Positions 47,061-58,310 of a stretch of 64,000 nt of DNA are shown here, piece after piece. The stretch's first letter is position 1. Every line of letters starts with the position of its first letter. The stretch comes from Diabrotica undecimpunctata (taxonomy: Eukaryota; Arthropoda; Insecta; Coleoptera; Chrysomelidae): positions 72,914,141 through 72,978,140 of the forward strand of contig NC_092806.1 of the NCBI RefSeq assembly GCF_040954645.1. Reading direction: 5' to 3'. Both the position numbers and the translations under genes were made by a program. Under the pieces are notes generated by a model. The model was not told where the DNA came from, searched no databases, and saw only the letters and a program-made list of their open reading frames with translations.

Positions 47061-47948
47061 CTGTTCAGCGGATAGTAGAAGGCATGTTTCCCGTGACGTG
47101 CGATCGTTTGTTCTATAAAAGTTTAAATTTTGCGTCTTTTAGACATATTTCAAATTCCTGATATTTATTGCCAGAACTCAAAATCGAAATTGTATGTTAT
47201 AGGTTTTGAAGATTAGGCTCTAAAAATGAAAATTCCACTACGACAGGTCAATAAAAGTAATAAACTTTATCTTTATCCCATGAGAATCGTAAAAAATGGC
47301 AAAAATCCGCAGCGTTTATTTAGTTAACACCTTTATAAAAACTCACTTTATTTGCGTGGCAAAATACAAAGACTGCATACAAAAGCTGCACTCTTGCCCT
47401 TTAAAACTCATTTTGATTTTTGTCGATAGGATACTCGACACTGATCAAAAGGTATTGAATTTTTACCGTCGAGTTGATACAAATTTTATTTAAAATTGCT
47501 TTCGCGCGCATAAGTGACATTAAAAATTTCCGGTCGCTTCAAGCGTTGTTTCTGCGAGAACAGTTCATTCTACATAAAAAGAACTACAATACATTTTTCT
47601 TCAAAATTATCTCAGCTACATTTTTTAATTAAAATATTTTTCCCGGGAAGCCGGGGGTTAAAAGTGGTAATCTTTTTTGCATCTTTTTTGAGGTAACAAA
47701 ATTGACATTCTTAGCCAAATTCAACTTGTTCGTATGATTTTTAGAGGTCAAATCCCCGACGACTGGACTAATATGGAATAGTAAATGGCACAAAAAACAG
47801 GCGCAATTACTTTAGATAAAAACAACATTTCAACCATGATCTATTCCAATAATAGTTTTTCTCAGGTGATCATCACGCGACTGCGGATTGGTTATACTCG
47901 CCTTACGCATGAACATCTGATGACAGCAGATCCCCAACCGTAGTGTTA
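47061..47948. other. unassigned sequence
   Basis: Two small plus-strand frames (47,296-47,493 and 47,514-47,696) have no recognisable motif. The part 47,300-47,700 is less AT-rich and could be a non-coding transposon piece. Confidence 0.3.
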
Positions 47949-48401
47949 AGGCGGGTACACATATGCGAGCAGAACTGTTCGCGAACCGTTTGTGAACGCT
48001 ATATTCGTTAATTTGTACGACGGGACGAACCGCTTGCGAGCTGTTCGTTCGTTGCTCGTCAGGAACCACAGCCTGTCGGTTTTTGGGACGAACACAAAGA
48101 ATCTTCGCAGAACTATAAATTGTGTCTATAAATTGTTTCTGCTAAGTGTGCGATGAGATCATTCGGTTAAACAAAATTGCTGAACGAGCGCGGCTTATCT
48201 AAAGTAACGAGAGAAATTAATAACAGATAATGTAAACAAAATACCGAAATGTTTAGAATAACGAAGTAAATTAATTCTTGGTTTGTTATTAGATAGTTAG
48301 GGTATTGGATAACCTGAACATAAACATATTTTCAACGAACTCTTCGCGAACAGCTCACGAGCAGTTCGCAAACAGTTCCGCTCGCATATGTGTACCCACC
48401 T
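47949..48401. mobile_element. PIF/Harbinger-like MITE, second family
   Basis: Left end AGGCGGGTACACATATGCGA and the complement of the right end AGGTGGGTACACATATGCGA match over more than 20 bases. TTA flanks both sides (47,946-47,948; 48,402-48,404). Subterminal GTTCGCGAAC-type repeats follow at both ends. No transposase. The first bases resemble the MITE at 14,270. Confidence 0.8.
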
Positions 48402-49118
48402 TTATGCTTGCAAGGAACACCTTCTAGTAGAGGGCCTGTTATCCAGTGCGAAAAGAGGTAAATTCGCAATCGCTGAGAATTTGAAAGAAAAATTCTTAAA
48501 GTGCGGTGCCAAAGCAATTATTTATTATTTGAAAGCAATAAACTATTTATACAAAATTTGATTGTTAATATTTTGGATATTATTATTTTTTCTTTCGCTA
48601 ATAGCCATATAGGCCTATGCAAGTTTTTAAATAAAAAGAATAAATTAATTCTTAACAATCTTCACAAAAAATTCCAAAATGGTATATATGAATAGCCTTA
48701 AAATAAAAAGATAGATATCATACATTTTTACTACACTATTTCAAAAAAAGCACTTGTTAGAAAACTAAACATATGGAAGGTAATACCTAATATAAATTTT
48801 TCTTGTGAAATTGAAACTTCAGTAATATTTTATACCAACCCTGGTTATGTATTCGTCCTAGCTCTAAATGAAATAATTATTTTAATGCCAAATTCCCCAT
48901 ATCTTCTACTCACCAAAACGTGGGCTGTATTGTACGTCTGTTTTCTTATTCCTGGATCTTCTGCATTATTTGAGTTAAAATACTATATAGCTCAATAATT
49001 TTCCTCTGCATTTTATCTTGTTTTACAAACAAGAAATAAATATAGTACTTAATTATAGACGTAACAAATACTTTTTCCCCCCCAAACGTGTTCACAGCTT
49101 ACTGTTTAAAGTACTCCA

Positions 49119-49120
<2 letters not shown>
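48402..49120. other. no recognised feature
   Basis: AT-rich; a small plus-strand frame at 48,501-48,695 without motif. Confidence 0.4.

Positions 49121-49187
<67 letters not shown>
49121..49187. repeat. (AT)n microsatellite
   Basis: About 33 AT units. Confidence 0.95.
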
Positions 49188-49188
<1 letters not shown>

Positions 49189-49194
49189 CTGTTT

Positions 49195-49907
49195 TGGATG
49201 GGTTGGAGTCAATAATAGGGCTATTGGTTAACTATTTTTTTATTCTCGAGCTTTCAATTGTGTTTACAATTATTATCAAGAGCTAAAAAAGACAAAATAC
49301 TTACAAGGTTGAACTAAAAGGAAAAAACAATTTTTGTTAACTTACCAAACAAAAATTAGTTTGGTAAGTAAAAATCACTGCTTACATCTTCAAAATATTT
49401 AATACAAAAATGTTTTTATCTAATAAATGTTTCTCCGAAAATTTTTATAATTTTGAAAACATTTTTTTAATATAAAAATAATTGAATTTATAAATAAGTT
49501 CAAATAGCAACCAATTACAAATAGCCTCAATGTCATAAATGCCAACATAAAATTTTTATTTTTGACAATTATATTGCCAAAAGTAAAATTTCGTTTAAAC
49601 ATTCTTTTTTGTTTAGTAACAAAAAGAAGAAGATTTATTCACCGTTGACAGATGTCTGAAAGAATGTGACAGATATATGGAGAATTAAATATGACATTTT
49701 ACAAGTTTTATATATAAATCATAAAGAAAGAATATAATTATAAATTTTGCTTAAATTTTGAATTTCAGATCTTTTGTTTAAACTATTATCACTTTTGCTA
49801 ATACAAACCATTTCCAAAAAAGTCCTTTTAAATTTATTACTTTCACTACATAAAATTTTAATGTTATCAAAATCCATAATATGGTCTTTATCGATTACAT
49901 GTTCTGC

Positions 49908-49950
<43 letters not shown>

Positions 49951-49970
49951 TGTATATATAAGCCTATAAC
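49195..49970 (-). mobile_element. Penelope-like element fragment
   Basis: Minus strand: LAEHVIDKDHIMDFDNIKIL at about 49,915-49,855, followed by SNKFKRTFLEMVCISKSDN and IQNLSKIYNYIL. This is the text after the GIY-YIG endonuclease in Penelope-like elements. Downstream, the CTCGAGCTTTCAATTGTG block with the nearby TCAAGAGCT at 49,235-49,282 is typical of Penelope untranslated ends. An (AT)n run at 49,911-49,960 interrupts the GIY-YIG region. Only the 3' part remains. Confidence 0.65.
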
Positions 49971-49979
49971 AATCCGTTT

Positions 49980-51296
49980 CAGGCCCATAGATTAGTAATT
50001 CTCTTCCATCTCCCATTCATTAAGCGTCATATGTACCAGTCTGACTATCTTAGATGGGATTTTGAACTCCTGTAGTGCCTTCATCAGTTTTGATCTACCT
50101 ACATTGTCATAAGCACCCTTAAAATCTACAAAGAGAAGGTGGGTCGGTATTCATAGTCGATAGTCGCCCAATATATTTCGCCCAAATCTGTGTAGACTTT
50201 TATTTTTCTTTTTAGTATGGTTGCCAGTACTTTGTATGTGACGTCCAGGAGTGCTATTCCTCTATAGTTATCACAACTTTAAGAGTCTCCCTTCTTATGT
50301 ATTTGGTATATTATTGACTTGCACCACTCTTTAGGTATTATTTCCTCTTAACAAATTTGACGTATTAGTTTGTAGATTTTTTCTCTCACGTAGTCTCCTC
50401 CATATTTTAAGTTTTCTGCTGCTATCCCGTTTTCTCCAGGGCTTTTATTGTTTTTATCGCAGTTAAAACTTCCTCAACCTCATCCTTAGTTGGTCTTGAA
50501 ATATCTATTTCCTCCATTGGTATTGATTCTCGCTCATTGTCATTTTCCTCCTCTATTTTACTATTCAGGTGTTCTTCGAAGTATTGTTTCTATCTCTCCA
50601 ATTGTTGTTCATTTTCTATCAGATTACCGTCTTTGTCTTTAATGTATGTCGTTTTTAAGTTGTAAATTTTGCCTATTTCTTTAACATCTTTATAAAAATA
50701 TTTTATATTCTTTCTTTGATATTTTTCCTTCATATTTTGAAGTTGACTCTTTAAAAGCTCTCTTTTCTTCCTTCGGCAAATTTTCTTTACTAGTTTCCTT
50801 TGCCCATTATATCTGTCTTTATCATTATCATTTTTTGTTTGCAACATATTTTGCCTATATATTCATTTTAACTATTTCTTTTTCAGATTCTGTGTCCAAC
50901 CATTTTTTCTTCTTTTTTCCTTTTACTCTTTATTATATTTCTATTTCTAGTTGTTTTTATACTATTTTCAAGTATTCGCCAATTTTTTTTCCATGCCATT
51001 TAATTGAACTGTTACGTCGCGGTTATAAATATTTTCTAGAACTTGCCTATACTTGTTGGCTACTTCCTCTGTTTTCAATTCGTCGTTATTACATCTTACG
51101 TTTTACCTTCTTTTGGGTTTTATTTATATTTTTTTTTGAATACTCATACTTTAACTTAACTCCGACCATATAATGGTCTGAATCAAAGTCAGCTCCTCTG
51201 TAAGTTCTTACGTTAGTGATAAGTTCTGAAAATTTATCCTGAATTACCATATAATCAATTTTGTTCGTTTTCCCGGGGAAGGTATTATCCATGTGC

Positions 51297-51366
<70 letters not shown>

Positions 51367-51920
51367 TCGCTTGAAATGAGTACTCAATATCTTCATTTCC
51401 CTTTCTATGGCTAGTGAGATTAACCGTTGTCCAATACCATTGCTTTGTTTGTGCTTACTTTCGCCCCCTATGATTTTATGATTTTCTTGTACATTTCTTC
51501 TCTTCCCACCTTTGCATTTGCATATATTATAATTATTAGTATGTCTGGTCTCAGTATATTGTCCAAAACGGTTTCTATTTCCTCGTAGAAAGCATCTTTC
51601 GTTTATTCCTCCTTTTCCTCTATGGGTGCGTGAATATTTACAATAGATATAGTCGTATGGCACATAGTCGATCGGATTTTGCTATAAATGCAGTTACTTC
51701 CTCTTTTGGTGTGTTTTTAACCAAAAATCCCACTCCAAATCTCCTACTTTGGCTTCCACTTTTAAATAAACTATGGTTTTCTATGTTTGTTGTTCCGTTT
51801 TCCACTAGATGAGTTTCTTGTACAGCAATAATATCTATTTTATATCTATTTAGTTCTCTGATTAAAATTTTCATTGCTCCCGCTTCATATAAACCTCTAA
51901 GATTCCAAGTGGCTATATTA
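49980..51920 (-). mobile_element. RTE LINE ORF2: endonuclease and RT, decayed
   Basis: Minus strand: the endonuclease start MKILIRELNRYKIDIIAVQE at 51,874, then GVGFLVKNTPKEEV and after a frame change the IVNIHAPIEEKEE-type region near 51,640. KSNGIGQRLISLAIEREMKI follows, then an (AT)n run, then KTNKIDYMVI and FDSDHYMVGVKLKYE (51,240-51,130). The linker at 50,847-50,590 (RKLVKKICRRKKRELLKSQL) leads to RT traces near 50,520-50,160 (EEIDISRPTKDEVEEVLTAI, NYRGIALLDVTYKVLA). RT is cut short near 49,985. ORF1 lies directly upstream at 52,000-52,830. Confidence 0.7.
51300..51366. repeat. (AT)n run inside the RTE endonuclease
   Basis: About 33 AT units with one AAA interruption, located between the GQRLISLAIEREMKILSTHF and KTNKIDYM segments. 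Confidence 0.95.
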
Positions 51921-51994
51921 ATTAGGTTTACTTCTTTTTTGTTTTTTTTTTCTTTTCTAGTGCACTACTTATATCTATAATCATTACCGGGTCC

Positions 51995-52830
51995 TTAGTC
52001 AGAAAAACATCCTCCTCTCTTTCCTCTTCTACTTTTTTTTTCTTTTACTTCTTTTTCTTTTATCAAGGTCTCTTTGTCATTATCCCATCGGCATTCAATT
52101 CCATTTATTATTAGCTTTCTGTACCCAATTTTGACTGCAATACCACTTTCTTTTTCTTTCTTTGCCGCTTCTCTGATAGATTTTTGCATTTCTCTTTCTT
52201 TTCTTGTTAACTCGTCATTTTTATAAACTGTATCTTCTTCTAAATTTTTTAGTTTTGACTTGGCCTGCATAACTTTCTCTTTTTCTTGTTCATTTAGTAA
52301 ATCAACTAAACATGTTTTCTCTCCCAATTTTCTGACATTATTCATACTCACTGACAGATCTAGGTGCTTTTTAAAAAACATATCCATTTCATCTTAAAGA
52401 GATGTGGAGTCTTTACTATCTAGTTTTCGGCCATAAACAACAACGTTATTAATTTTCTTATCTTTTTCTAATTTTTCCATTATATTTTTGATATCTTTTA
52501 ATTCTCTTTTAATTTCTTTATTCCCATTCTTGAGTTGTCCTGTTTCTTGTTTAAGCTTATTATTTTCAGCCTGTGAATATTTTATTTTTTCGTTAAACAT
52601 TTGTTGTTCGCCTCTTATTTCCTTCACTTTAGTTTTCAGTTCTTTCATCATTTCTAGTATCATGTCTAGTTTATATCTTCTGTCCTACCTTTTTGTGGTG
52701 TTCTTGGGGTCTTTCTGCTTTTCTTGAATTTTTATCTTGCTCTTCTTCATCATCTTCTCTTGTTCTACTTTTGGAATATTCATCGGTTGATCCATCGCTG
52801 CCATCTGTATATTCTCCAATTTATATAAGA
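51995..52830 (-). pseudogene. L1-like ORF1 of the RTE element
   Basis: Two adjacent minus-strand frames. 52,663-52,394 encodes a coiled coil, MILEMMKELKTKVKEIRGEQ to KDIKNIMEKLEKDKK, followed by NNVVVYGRKL. 52,387-51,995 continues with MDMFFKKHLDLSVSMNNVRK, LGEKTCLVDLLNEQEKEKVM and IGYRKLIINGIECRWDND. A coiled coil followed by an RRM-like fold is the layout of L1 ORF1, seen also in some RTE-like elements with two ORFs. A single stop/shift at about 52,390 separates the halves. The 5' end near 52,830 lies close upstream of the host gene at 53,151. Confidence 0.65.
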
Positions 52831-52959
52831 TTCTGATATATAATATAAATTTTTGACATAACTTAAATACAAATTTGCGGTTTAGTATTTATTTATATTC
52901 TTTTCTTGTATTTGTAGTATTAAAATTTATGTTCTCTGAAATTAAACTACTTACATTTT

Positions 52960-53150
52960 AGCTAAACCGGTCCTACAGAAACTGTTACCGGCCATGCCGT
53001 TGCTAATGAACAAACAGTCTTTTTGAAAGGTGAAATTACCTTAATCATTCGCGACATAAACGTCAACGATTTTTTCTTGTCATTTTTACATATATTATTT
53101 TAATGATTTTATAATTGATTTACTTAATTAAATAGTATATTATTTCTAAT
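52960..53150 (+). promoter_or_regulatory. probable promoter/5' leader of the plus-strand gene
   Basis: A short, less AT-rich stretch (ccggccatgccgttgc near 52,990; cattcgcgacat near 53,050) lies between the 5' end of an RTE element and the first candidate exon at 53,151. It is one of few places here that is not transposon or plain AT-rich sequence. On the minus strand it also carries a short ATG frame ending at GTAATT (53,057-53,040), so a divergent promoter is conceivable. No core element is certain. Confidence 0.3.
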
Positions 53151-53174
53151 ATGCAACACATTTCCAAACCTGAG
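53151..53174 (+). CDS. unidentified plus-strand gene, candidate exon 1
   Basis: ATG at 53,151 begins eight codons (MQHISKPE) that end at a consensus donor, CTGAG|GTGAGT, in phase 0. That is the phase needed by the exon at 58,850. The exon is very short, so the call depends on the downstream exons and on the clean donor. Upstream sequence up to 52,960 is a plausible leader. Confidence 0.48.
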
Positions 53175-53922
53175 GTGAGTTTTTATATTTTTAATGATAT
53201 TTCGCATTATAATAATTAACTTTTTAATTTTGTACTGCTTTAAAGGGCCCTGAAATCCTTTTAGGATTGAAACAATAATCCAGGCTCAAATATTTTAGAA
53301 GTTAGTTTAAATCTATAATTTGAAAAACAATTTAGAATTGATCCTAATTATTGTTTTAATACTTTACACTTATCATACAATACGAAAAAATTATATTTTT
53401 AATATACACATAATTTTATTACTATTATTATCAAACCTGATTAGTACAATATCTGATAGTAGATTTGATATACATAAATTAGCTGTTTAATTCTAGATTT
53501 TCAATATCTACATTTTTACCCCAACGACGCAACGTCATAAAAGTTAACCTATTTTTATTACGAGAATAAAGGTTTTTCCATCTTTTCGTATGTATAACAC
53601 AAAGTAAAATTAAGCAAAATTTAAAAAATTAAGATACTTTATCTGTTTTAGGGATGATTTAAAAAATATTTTTGGTAACTTGAAAAAAGTCCTACAGTTT
53701 TGATTCTTGGTATATTAGCTAAGACGGTATCAACGGTCTCAAAACAATTGTCATCTGGAAGGACTATTTCCAAGATTGCTTCACTAAGACTTAAATGTTT
53801 TATATTCTCTAAAGGTTTTTGGGGAATGACATCAGTAGTAGAGAGAATAATAGTACTTTTTAGTCTGTGTTCTTTTTATTTTACATTATGTCCTGATTTG
53901 TGTAGAGTACATTCAGATTAAA
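53175..53922. other. intron 1 of the plus-strand gene, no certain feature
   Basis: AT-rich. A plus-strand frame of 73 codons at 53,700-53,921 has no recognised motif. Confidence 0.35.
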
Positions 53923-53971
53923 GTCATACGGCTTTCAGTTTCACTAAGAGTGAAACTGAAAACCGTATGAC
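53923..53971. repeat. 23-bp near-perfect hairpin
   Basis: GTCATACGGCTTTCAGTTTC plus ACT pairs with AGTGAAACTGAAAACCGTAT plus GAC, one mismatch, 3-base loop AAG. It sits at the junction between intron sequence and the 3' end of the RTE at 53,972. Confidence 0.9.
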
Positions 53972-54925
53972 ACTTCCTTTTCTCACATTTTCCTTTCCTC
54001 AAATTTTGCCTTGCATAATAAGCTGCAATGATGAGTATCTTTGCCCTCTCATAACATGGCCCAAGTACTCAAGTTTTCTTCTTGTGACCGTCAATATTAT
54101 TTCAGCTTCATTTCCTGTTCTTCTAGTAAATTCTGCGTTTAACATTCTTTGAGTCCTTGATATTCGTAGGATTCTTCTGTAACACCAAAATTCAAAGGCG
54201 GCTAACTTATTCAGACGCACTTGTTTTAATGTTCATACTTCCAAGCCACAAAAAATAATAGTGAATACGTAACACCGAAGCATTCTTAGGCGTAGTCCTA
54301 ACCTTATATCCCGACAACAAAGGAACTTTAACGAATGATGCACGTGCTATTTCAATACGTGTCTTAATTTCTTTGGTTTGTTCTACATTTTATATTATTC
54401 AGTTTCTAAGTATTTGTAGGTATCCACACTCTCAATTACAGTATCCTCAACGATCAATTGGATGTTTGCATCTGCTAATTTAGGTTTTTTCAAATTCATC
54501 CTTAGTCCGTATTCATGACATCATTTATTAAGTCGTTGCATTACGTTCTGTAAATCATTGTGTTATCCGTGATTATTTGAGATTTGGTACGAGTTTTAAT
54601 AATTAGATGGGCACATCATCTGGTCCGGTAGCTTTGCCCTCTTTTGTGTTTTTAATGGCATAGATGACTTCTTCCTGTAATATTGGTGGTCCGGTATCCT
54701 GTGTGGTTTTTAATGATAGTTCTTCTTTTTCATCATTAAATAACTTTTGGAAATAATTGGTCCAGTGACAGAATCTTTTCTTCATATCAGTAATAATATC
54801 TCCTTTATCATTTTTAAGGATATTCTTCTTGTGCTTTTTCTATAGCCTGTCATTTCTTTGACTTTTTTGTGTAAATTTAAGCTGTCATACTTTTTATCCA
54901 GATCTTCTATTTCGGTTATGAAAAG
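53972..54925 (-). mobile_element. RTE LINE with internal deletion
   Basis: Minus strand: EMTGYRKSTRRI-like and LKNDKGDIITDMKKRFCHW at about 54,830-54,770, KLFNDEKEELSLKTTQDTGP, NTKEGKATGPDDVPI at 54,645; then directly KRLND-type and EKTXISRCKHPIDR near 54,490-54,440 (RT palm end) and FEFWCYRRILRISRTQRM with KLEYLGHVMRGQRY and LIMQGKI (54,200-54,000). Most of the RT core, including YADD, is missing between 54,600 and 54,540. Confidence 0.65.
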
Positions 54926-56240
54926 CTATACGGTCCCAGTACAGCTTTTCATTTTTAAACATACTGTCAGGGACATATTGATAATAAGGCAGATGGTTGG
55001 TTTGAACAAATCCCAGATTGTTGGCTAAATTCTTAAGGAAGTATCTCGTTACTGAGTTATGCCGTTTTCTATAAGCAATTTCGACATATGCCTGGCAACC
55101 TTCAGTGATATGTTGTATGGTTTCTTGAACTTAACATCCATATCGGTATTTGTCCTTTTGCACAGAAAGATCTTTGATGATATATTTGAGATAATTTTTT
55201 GTTGAAATTACCTGACCCTAGATGGCAAGTAATAAACCCTTTGTTTTGGGAAAAATCTTTCCCGATGTCATATTGCTATATCGCTATAGTTCTGGTTGAA
55301 TCAAATCGCGCGACAGACAGTATTGTGTATCACCCTAGTTCTGAAAATAAGATCTTAAGTTAGCAGTTTTTTTTTAATTGTTCACCTGTATCAATAGTTT
55401 TTCCTTTCCATTAATACCGCGGTAATCTTTTTTCTACTGCAATGTCAGGATGATCTGGGACTTTGTGAGAGGTGTATCATACTTACGCTGAAGAATTTCT
55501 ATATCTGTTCTAGTCCACAATAATATATGAGTATTACTACGGCACATTTGCACGTATTTAATACCTTAAAACATTTTTTACTATTAAGATAATAGCAATG
55601 TAGCTGTGTAACTCATCGTATTAACTCATAAGTTAATTTGGTTTTCTTTTGCTTATGGTAAATTTCTTGCACTTGCGCGACTCCGAGATATTTGTACATT
55701 CGTGTCCTCTATCAAAATTTTTCTTATCGACTCCTTAAAGATAAACCTTTTTTCTGACTATATTAAGAGTACCGCACTTCTGTAGTCCGAAGTGCGTACT
55801 AATACTAATATCATTCAAAAAAATTTGATCCGATCTGATCTGATCTAATTGGTTTTTGTAAAGAAGCCATTAGTATATCTTAGAAGTAACCAGTAGGTGG
55901 CTGGGATTAATGGAGTTTTTGTTATAATTTATTTAGGCACTGTTGAAGCGTGTTGTTACTTAAATCATGTTGTGCGTGTATGACAGTTCTTAGTATTATC
56001 TAGACATCTCCTTTGATTACCTTTCTAGATGTTATTTCTCGAATATATTTTGTCATTTGTTCAATATCCCTACGGTTTAATTAATAATTCGTACCAGTTG
56101 TTTTTCATAAGTTGTTGGTTAACTTGTGCAAGTATTCTGTTATATGAGCTTCTATTATATAACATGATAGGACTTCAATAATCATAATCTCTAACTACAC
56201 TCCTAGCTTTATACAAAAGTTTATTTTTGGTAGAGGTGGT
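54926..56240 (-). mobile_element. decayed retroelement piece with a Cys/His box
   Basis: Minus-strand text near 55,210-54,985: QVISTKNYLKYIIKDLSVQK, KYRYGCXVQETIQHITEGC (C-x-H-x-C type box), YRKRHNSVTRYFLKNLANNL and PYYQYVPDSM. Further up, near 56,140-56,080, YNRILAQVNQQLMKNN is readable. I recall such text at the C-terminus of insect R2/R4-like or related LINEs, but the clade is uncertain. Heavily decayed. Confidence 0.4.
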
Positions 56241-57260
56241 CAGTTAATATGGTTTATCCCACTAAACTCTTGTACAGCACTCGTTTCGTTTGACTGTTCA
56301 TCATGTGACTCGTTATCCTGCTGTAAATAAAAAGCTCAATTTCTTATTAGATTCAAGTATGTGCTAGGGATTTTGGTTATCCACTTGCTCAGCTATTAGC
56401 TGCTGGTTATTAGATGCTAGATTCTAGGTTCAGGTTATTTCTTACCATGACTCGATATTGATCTACGCTTCACTTTTTACATATTTGAATGTGTGTGTGC
56501 CCTCTACAAAATTCGGCATGAAACTGTTGTCTATAATAGTCTTTTCCTCAATACCGTGCTATCTACTTTTGCATCTTACTACGTCTAGTATCGACTCTAC
56601 ATCTGCTCTGGCGATCCTTAGGAAGCGACGTATTCGTATCAGAATACTTCTTTTGACCATTTTCATGAGTGTGAATTTAAACCTACTGTTACAAAAACTC
56701 TCACAGGTTATTACTATTATTATCTAGATTACAAATGTATGGCTTTCACTTTCTCTAAGAGAAAAATTTATGTACCAGACAGTCAAATAACAATGGTATC
56801 AAAAGGATTGTAATCTAGGGAAAGTTTTTTCTTGTTATCAAGCGCTAGGTAACCTATTAAAGTTAATTAAAGTAAATTTGATAAAAATGTTAATACGTAT
56901 CTGGGCATCTCGAGTAGTACCAGCTGTATGTACTAGGGCATGGACATACAGTGTTAGCCATAAGTCCGTTACCCCTCTTATTTTTTTGAACGGTTATACT
57001 TATAATAGTAAAATTTGGAGGGAGAAAATAAACGGACGTACGCTTCTTGACTAGTCATAACAGGTGACGTAATAGTCATAGATAACGTTACAGACAAATT
57101 ATGTAACCGATAATTTTAAATGGGACCTTACGGCAAGTGGTATCTTGTTTGAAAGGTATTAAACATACCTATTCAATCATACTAATTTTGTTTGGGTTTA
57201 ACTTGTTTTGATGAATAAATTAAATAGATACTAAAATTGTAGTTACGCATTTAATTAATA
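56241..57260. other. mostly unassigned
   Basis: A plus-strand frame 56,458-56,727 has no recognised motif. At about 56,955 CAGTGTTAGCCATAAGTCCG may be a transposon end belonging to the mariner relic that follows. Confidence 0.3.
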
Positions 57261-57269
57261 AAGATTTAA

Positions 57270-57560
57270 GAACCAGTTCTTATATTAAGTGTTCAAAATG
57301 TGCTCCATCTACTTCTTGACATTAATGCATCCTATTGCTAAACTCTTGTACCAGTTCAAATGTATCGGAGAAAATTGCCCTACATTCTTTAAAAATAATT
57401 GTGATGTGAGGTCCAAAAAAATCTAATGGTGTGGGTTCCGGTGACAGAGCTGGCCATTCTAAGCAGGATTTAATCAGTCCTGCAGTTTGGCGCTTCTTCT
57501 CATGTTTTTTGTGTTTTTTATATAACTGTTTTTTACTGTAAGTTTTTTAAGAATCTCACA
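57270..57560 (-). mobile_element. mariner-like transposase relic
   Basis: Minus strand near 57,475-57,300: CLEWPALSPEPTPLDFFGPH then FKECRAIFSDTFELVQEFSN and MHXCQEVDGAHFEH. WPARSPDLTPLDFFLW followed by such a tail is the C-terminal catalytic part of an insect mariner/Tc1-group family. The rest is not recognisable. Confidence 0.6.
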
Positions 57561-57929
57561 TAATAAATTCCATTTGACATTAACATCTTTAGAACGAACA
57601 ATTTAGAAATGACAAAATCTGAAGTTTTGTTTCGTCAACCAAGAAATCTTTGAATTTCTACTTTCTGGCTTTATTCTCAGATGGCGCTGTAGTGTCTTTA
57701 GGGGGGGTTATTATTACTTCTGTTGAGGGAAAATTTTTGATTTCACTTTTAGAGATTTTGTGCCAGTCGCTCTGTTTAATCCTGGTAGGATGAAATACGT
57801 TAAGCGAATTTATATAGGCAATACACATAAAATCAAATCTAAACTGAATTTTTTATTTATCTTTATTTCCTCTTTATGAGTATAAGAGACCGGTTCACCA
57901 AAGGTTCTTGCTTAGATGAATAGATTAAT

Positions 57930-58045
57930 TACTATTTAAATGGGAATAAGCCACATTTTAAAGGTTAAAGTAAGTTTATTGACGTTTTAATTTCTACTTC
58001 GGAAATCGTTCTCAAAATACAAACATTAGTAAATTGATTTTTAAT
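57930..58045. mobile_element. Penelope-like terminal fragment
   Basis: AAGTTTATTGACGTTTTAAT, TTCTACTTCGGAAATCGTTC and CTCAAAATACAAAC form a block I associate with the untranslated ends of insect Penelope-like elements. No coding part is attached. Confidence 0.45.
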
Positions 58046-58059
58046 AAACAAATAGAGAA

Positions 58060-58310
58060 GCGAAAACATAAGAAGCGCATGCAATATAAAAGACATAAAT
58101 GGATGGACGACAAAACGGAAACAGAAGTGGAAAGAACACATTAGTAGAATGGTAGAGGATAGGATAGTACGAATAGCACCAGATAAGTCACCAAATGGAC
58201 GAAGAAGTATTGGCAGTCCAAGAAAAAGATAATTTAAACAATTTAGTATGCTAATATTGAAAAGCAGGCTTTAAAGCCTACCTACAAGAAGAAAAGAAGA
58301 AAAAGAATTC
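58060..58310 (+). mobile_element. RTE LINE 3' end, short copy
   Basis: Plus strand: KDINGWTTKRKQKWKEHISR, MVEDRIVRIAPDKSPNGRRS, then GSPRKR and a GAA-rich tail near 58,295-58,310. Same family as 2,030-2,645. Strongly 5'-truncated; it lies about 540 bases upstream of exon 2 of the plus-strand gene. Confidence 0.65.

Noticed and set aside
53040..53057. Minus-strand MSRMIK mini-exon with GTAATT
   Set aside because: Weak donor and only six codons; kept only as part of the divergent-promoter idea.
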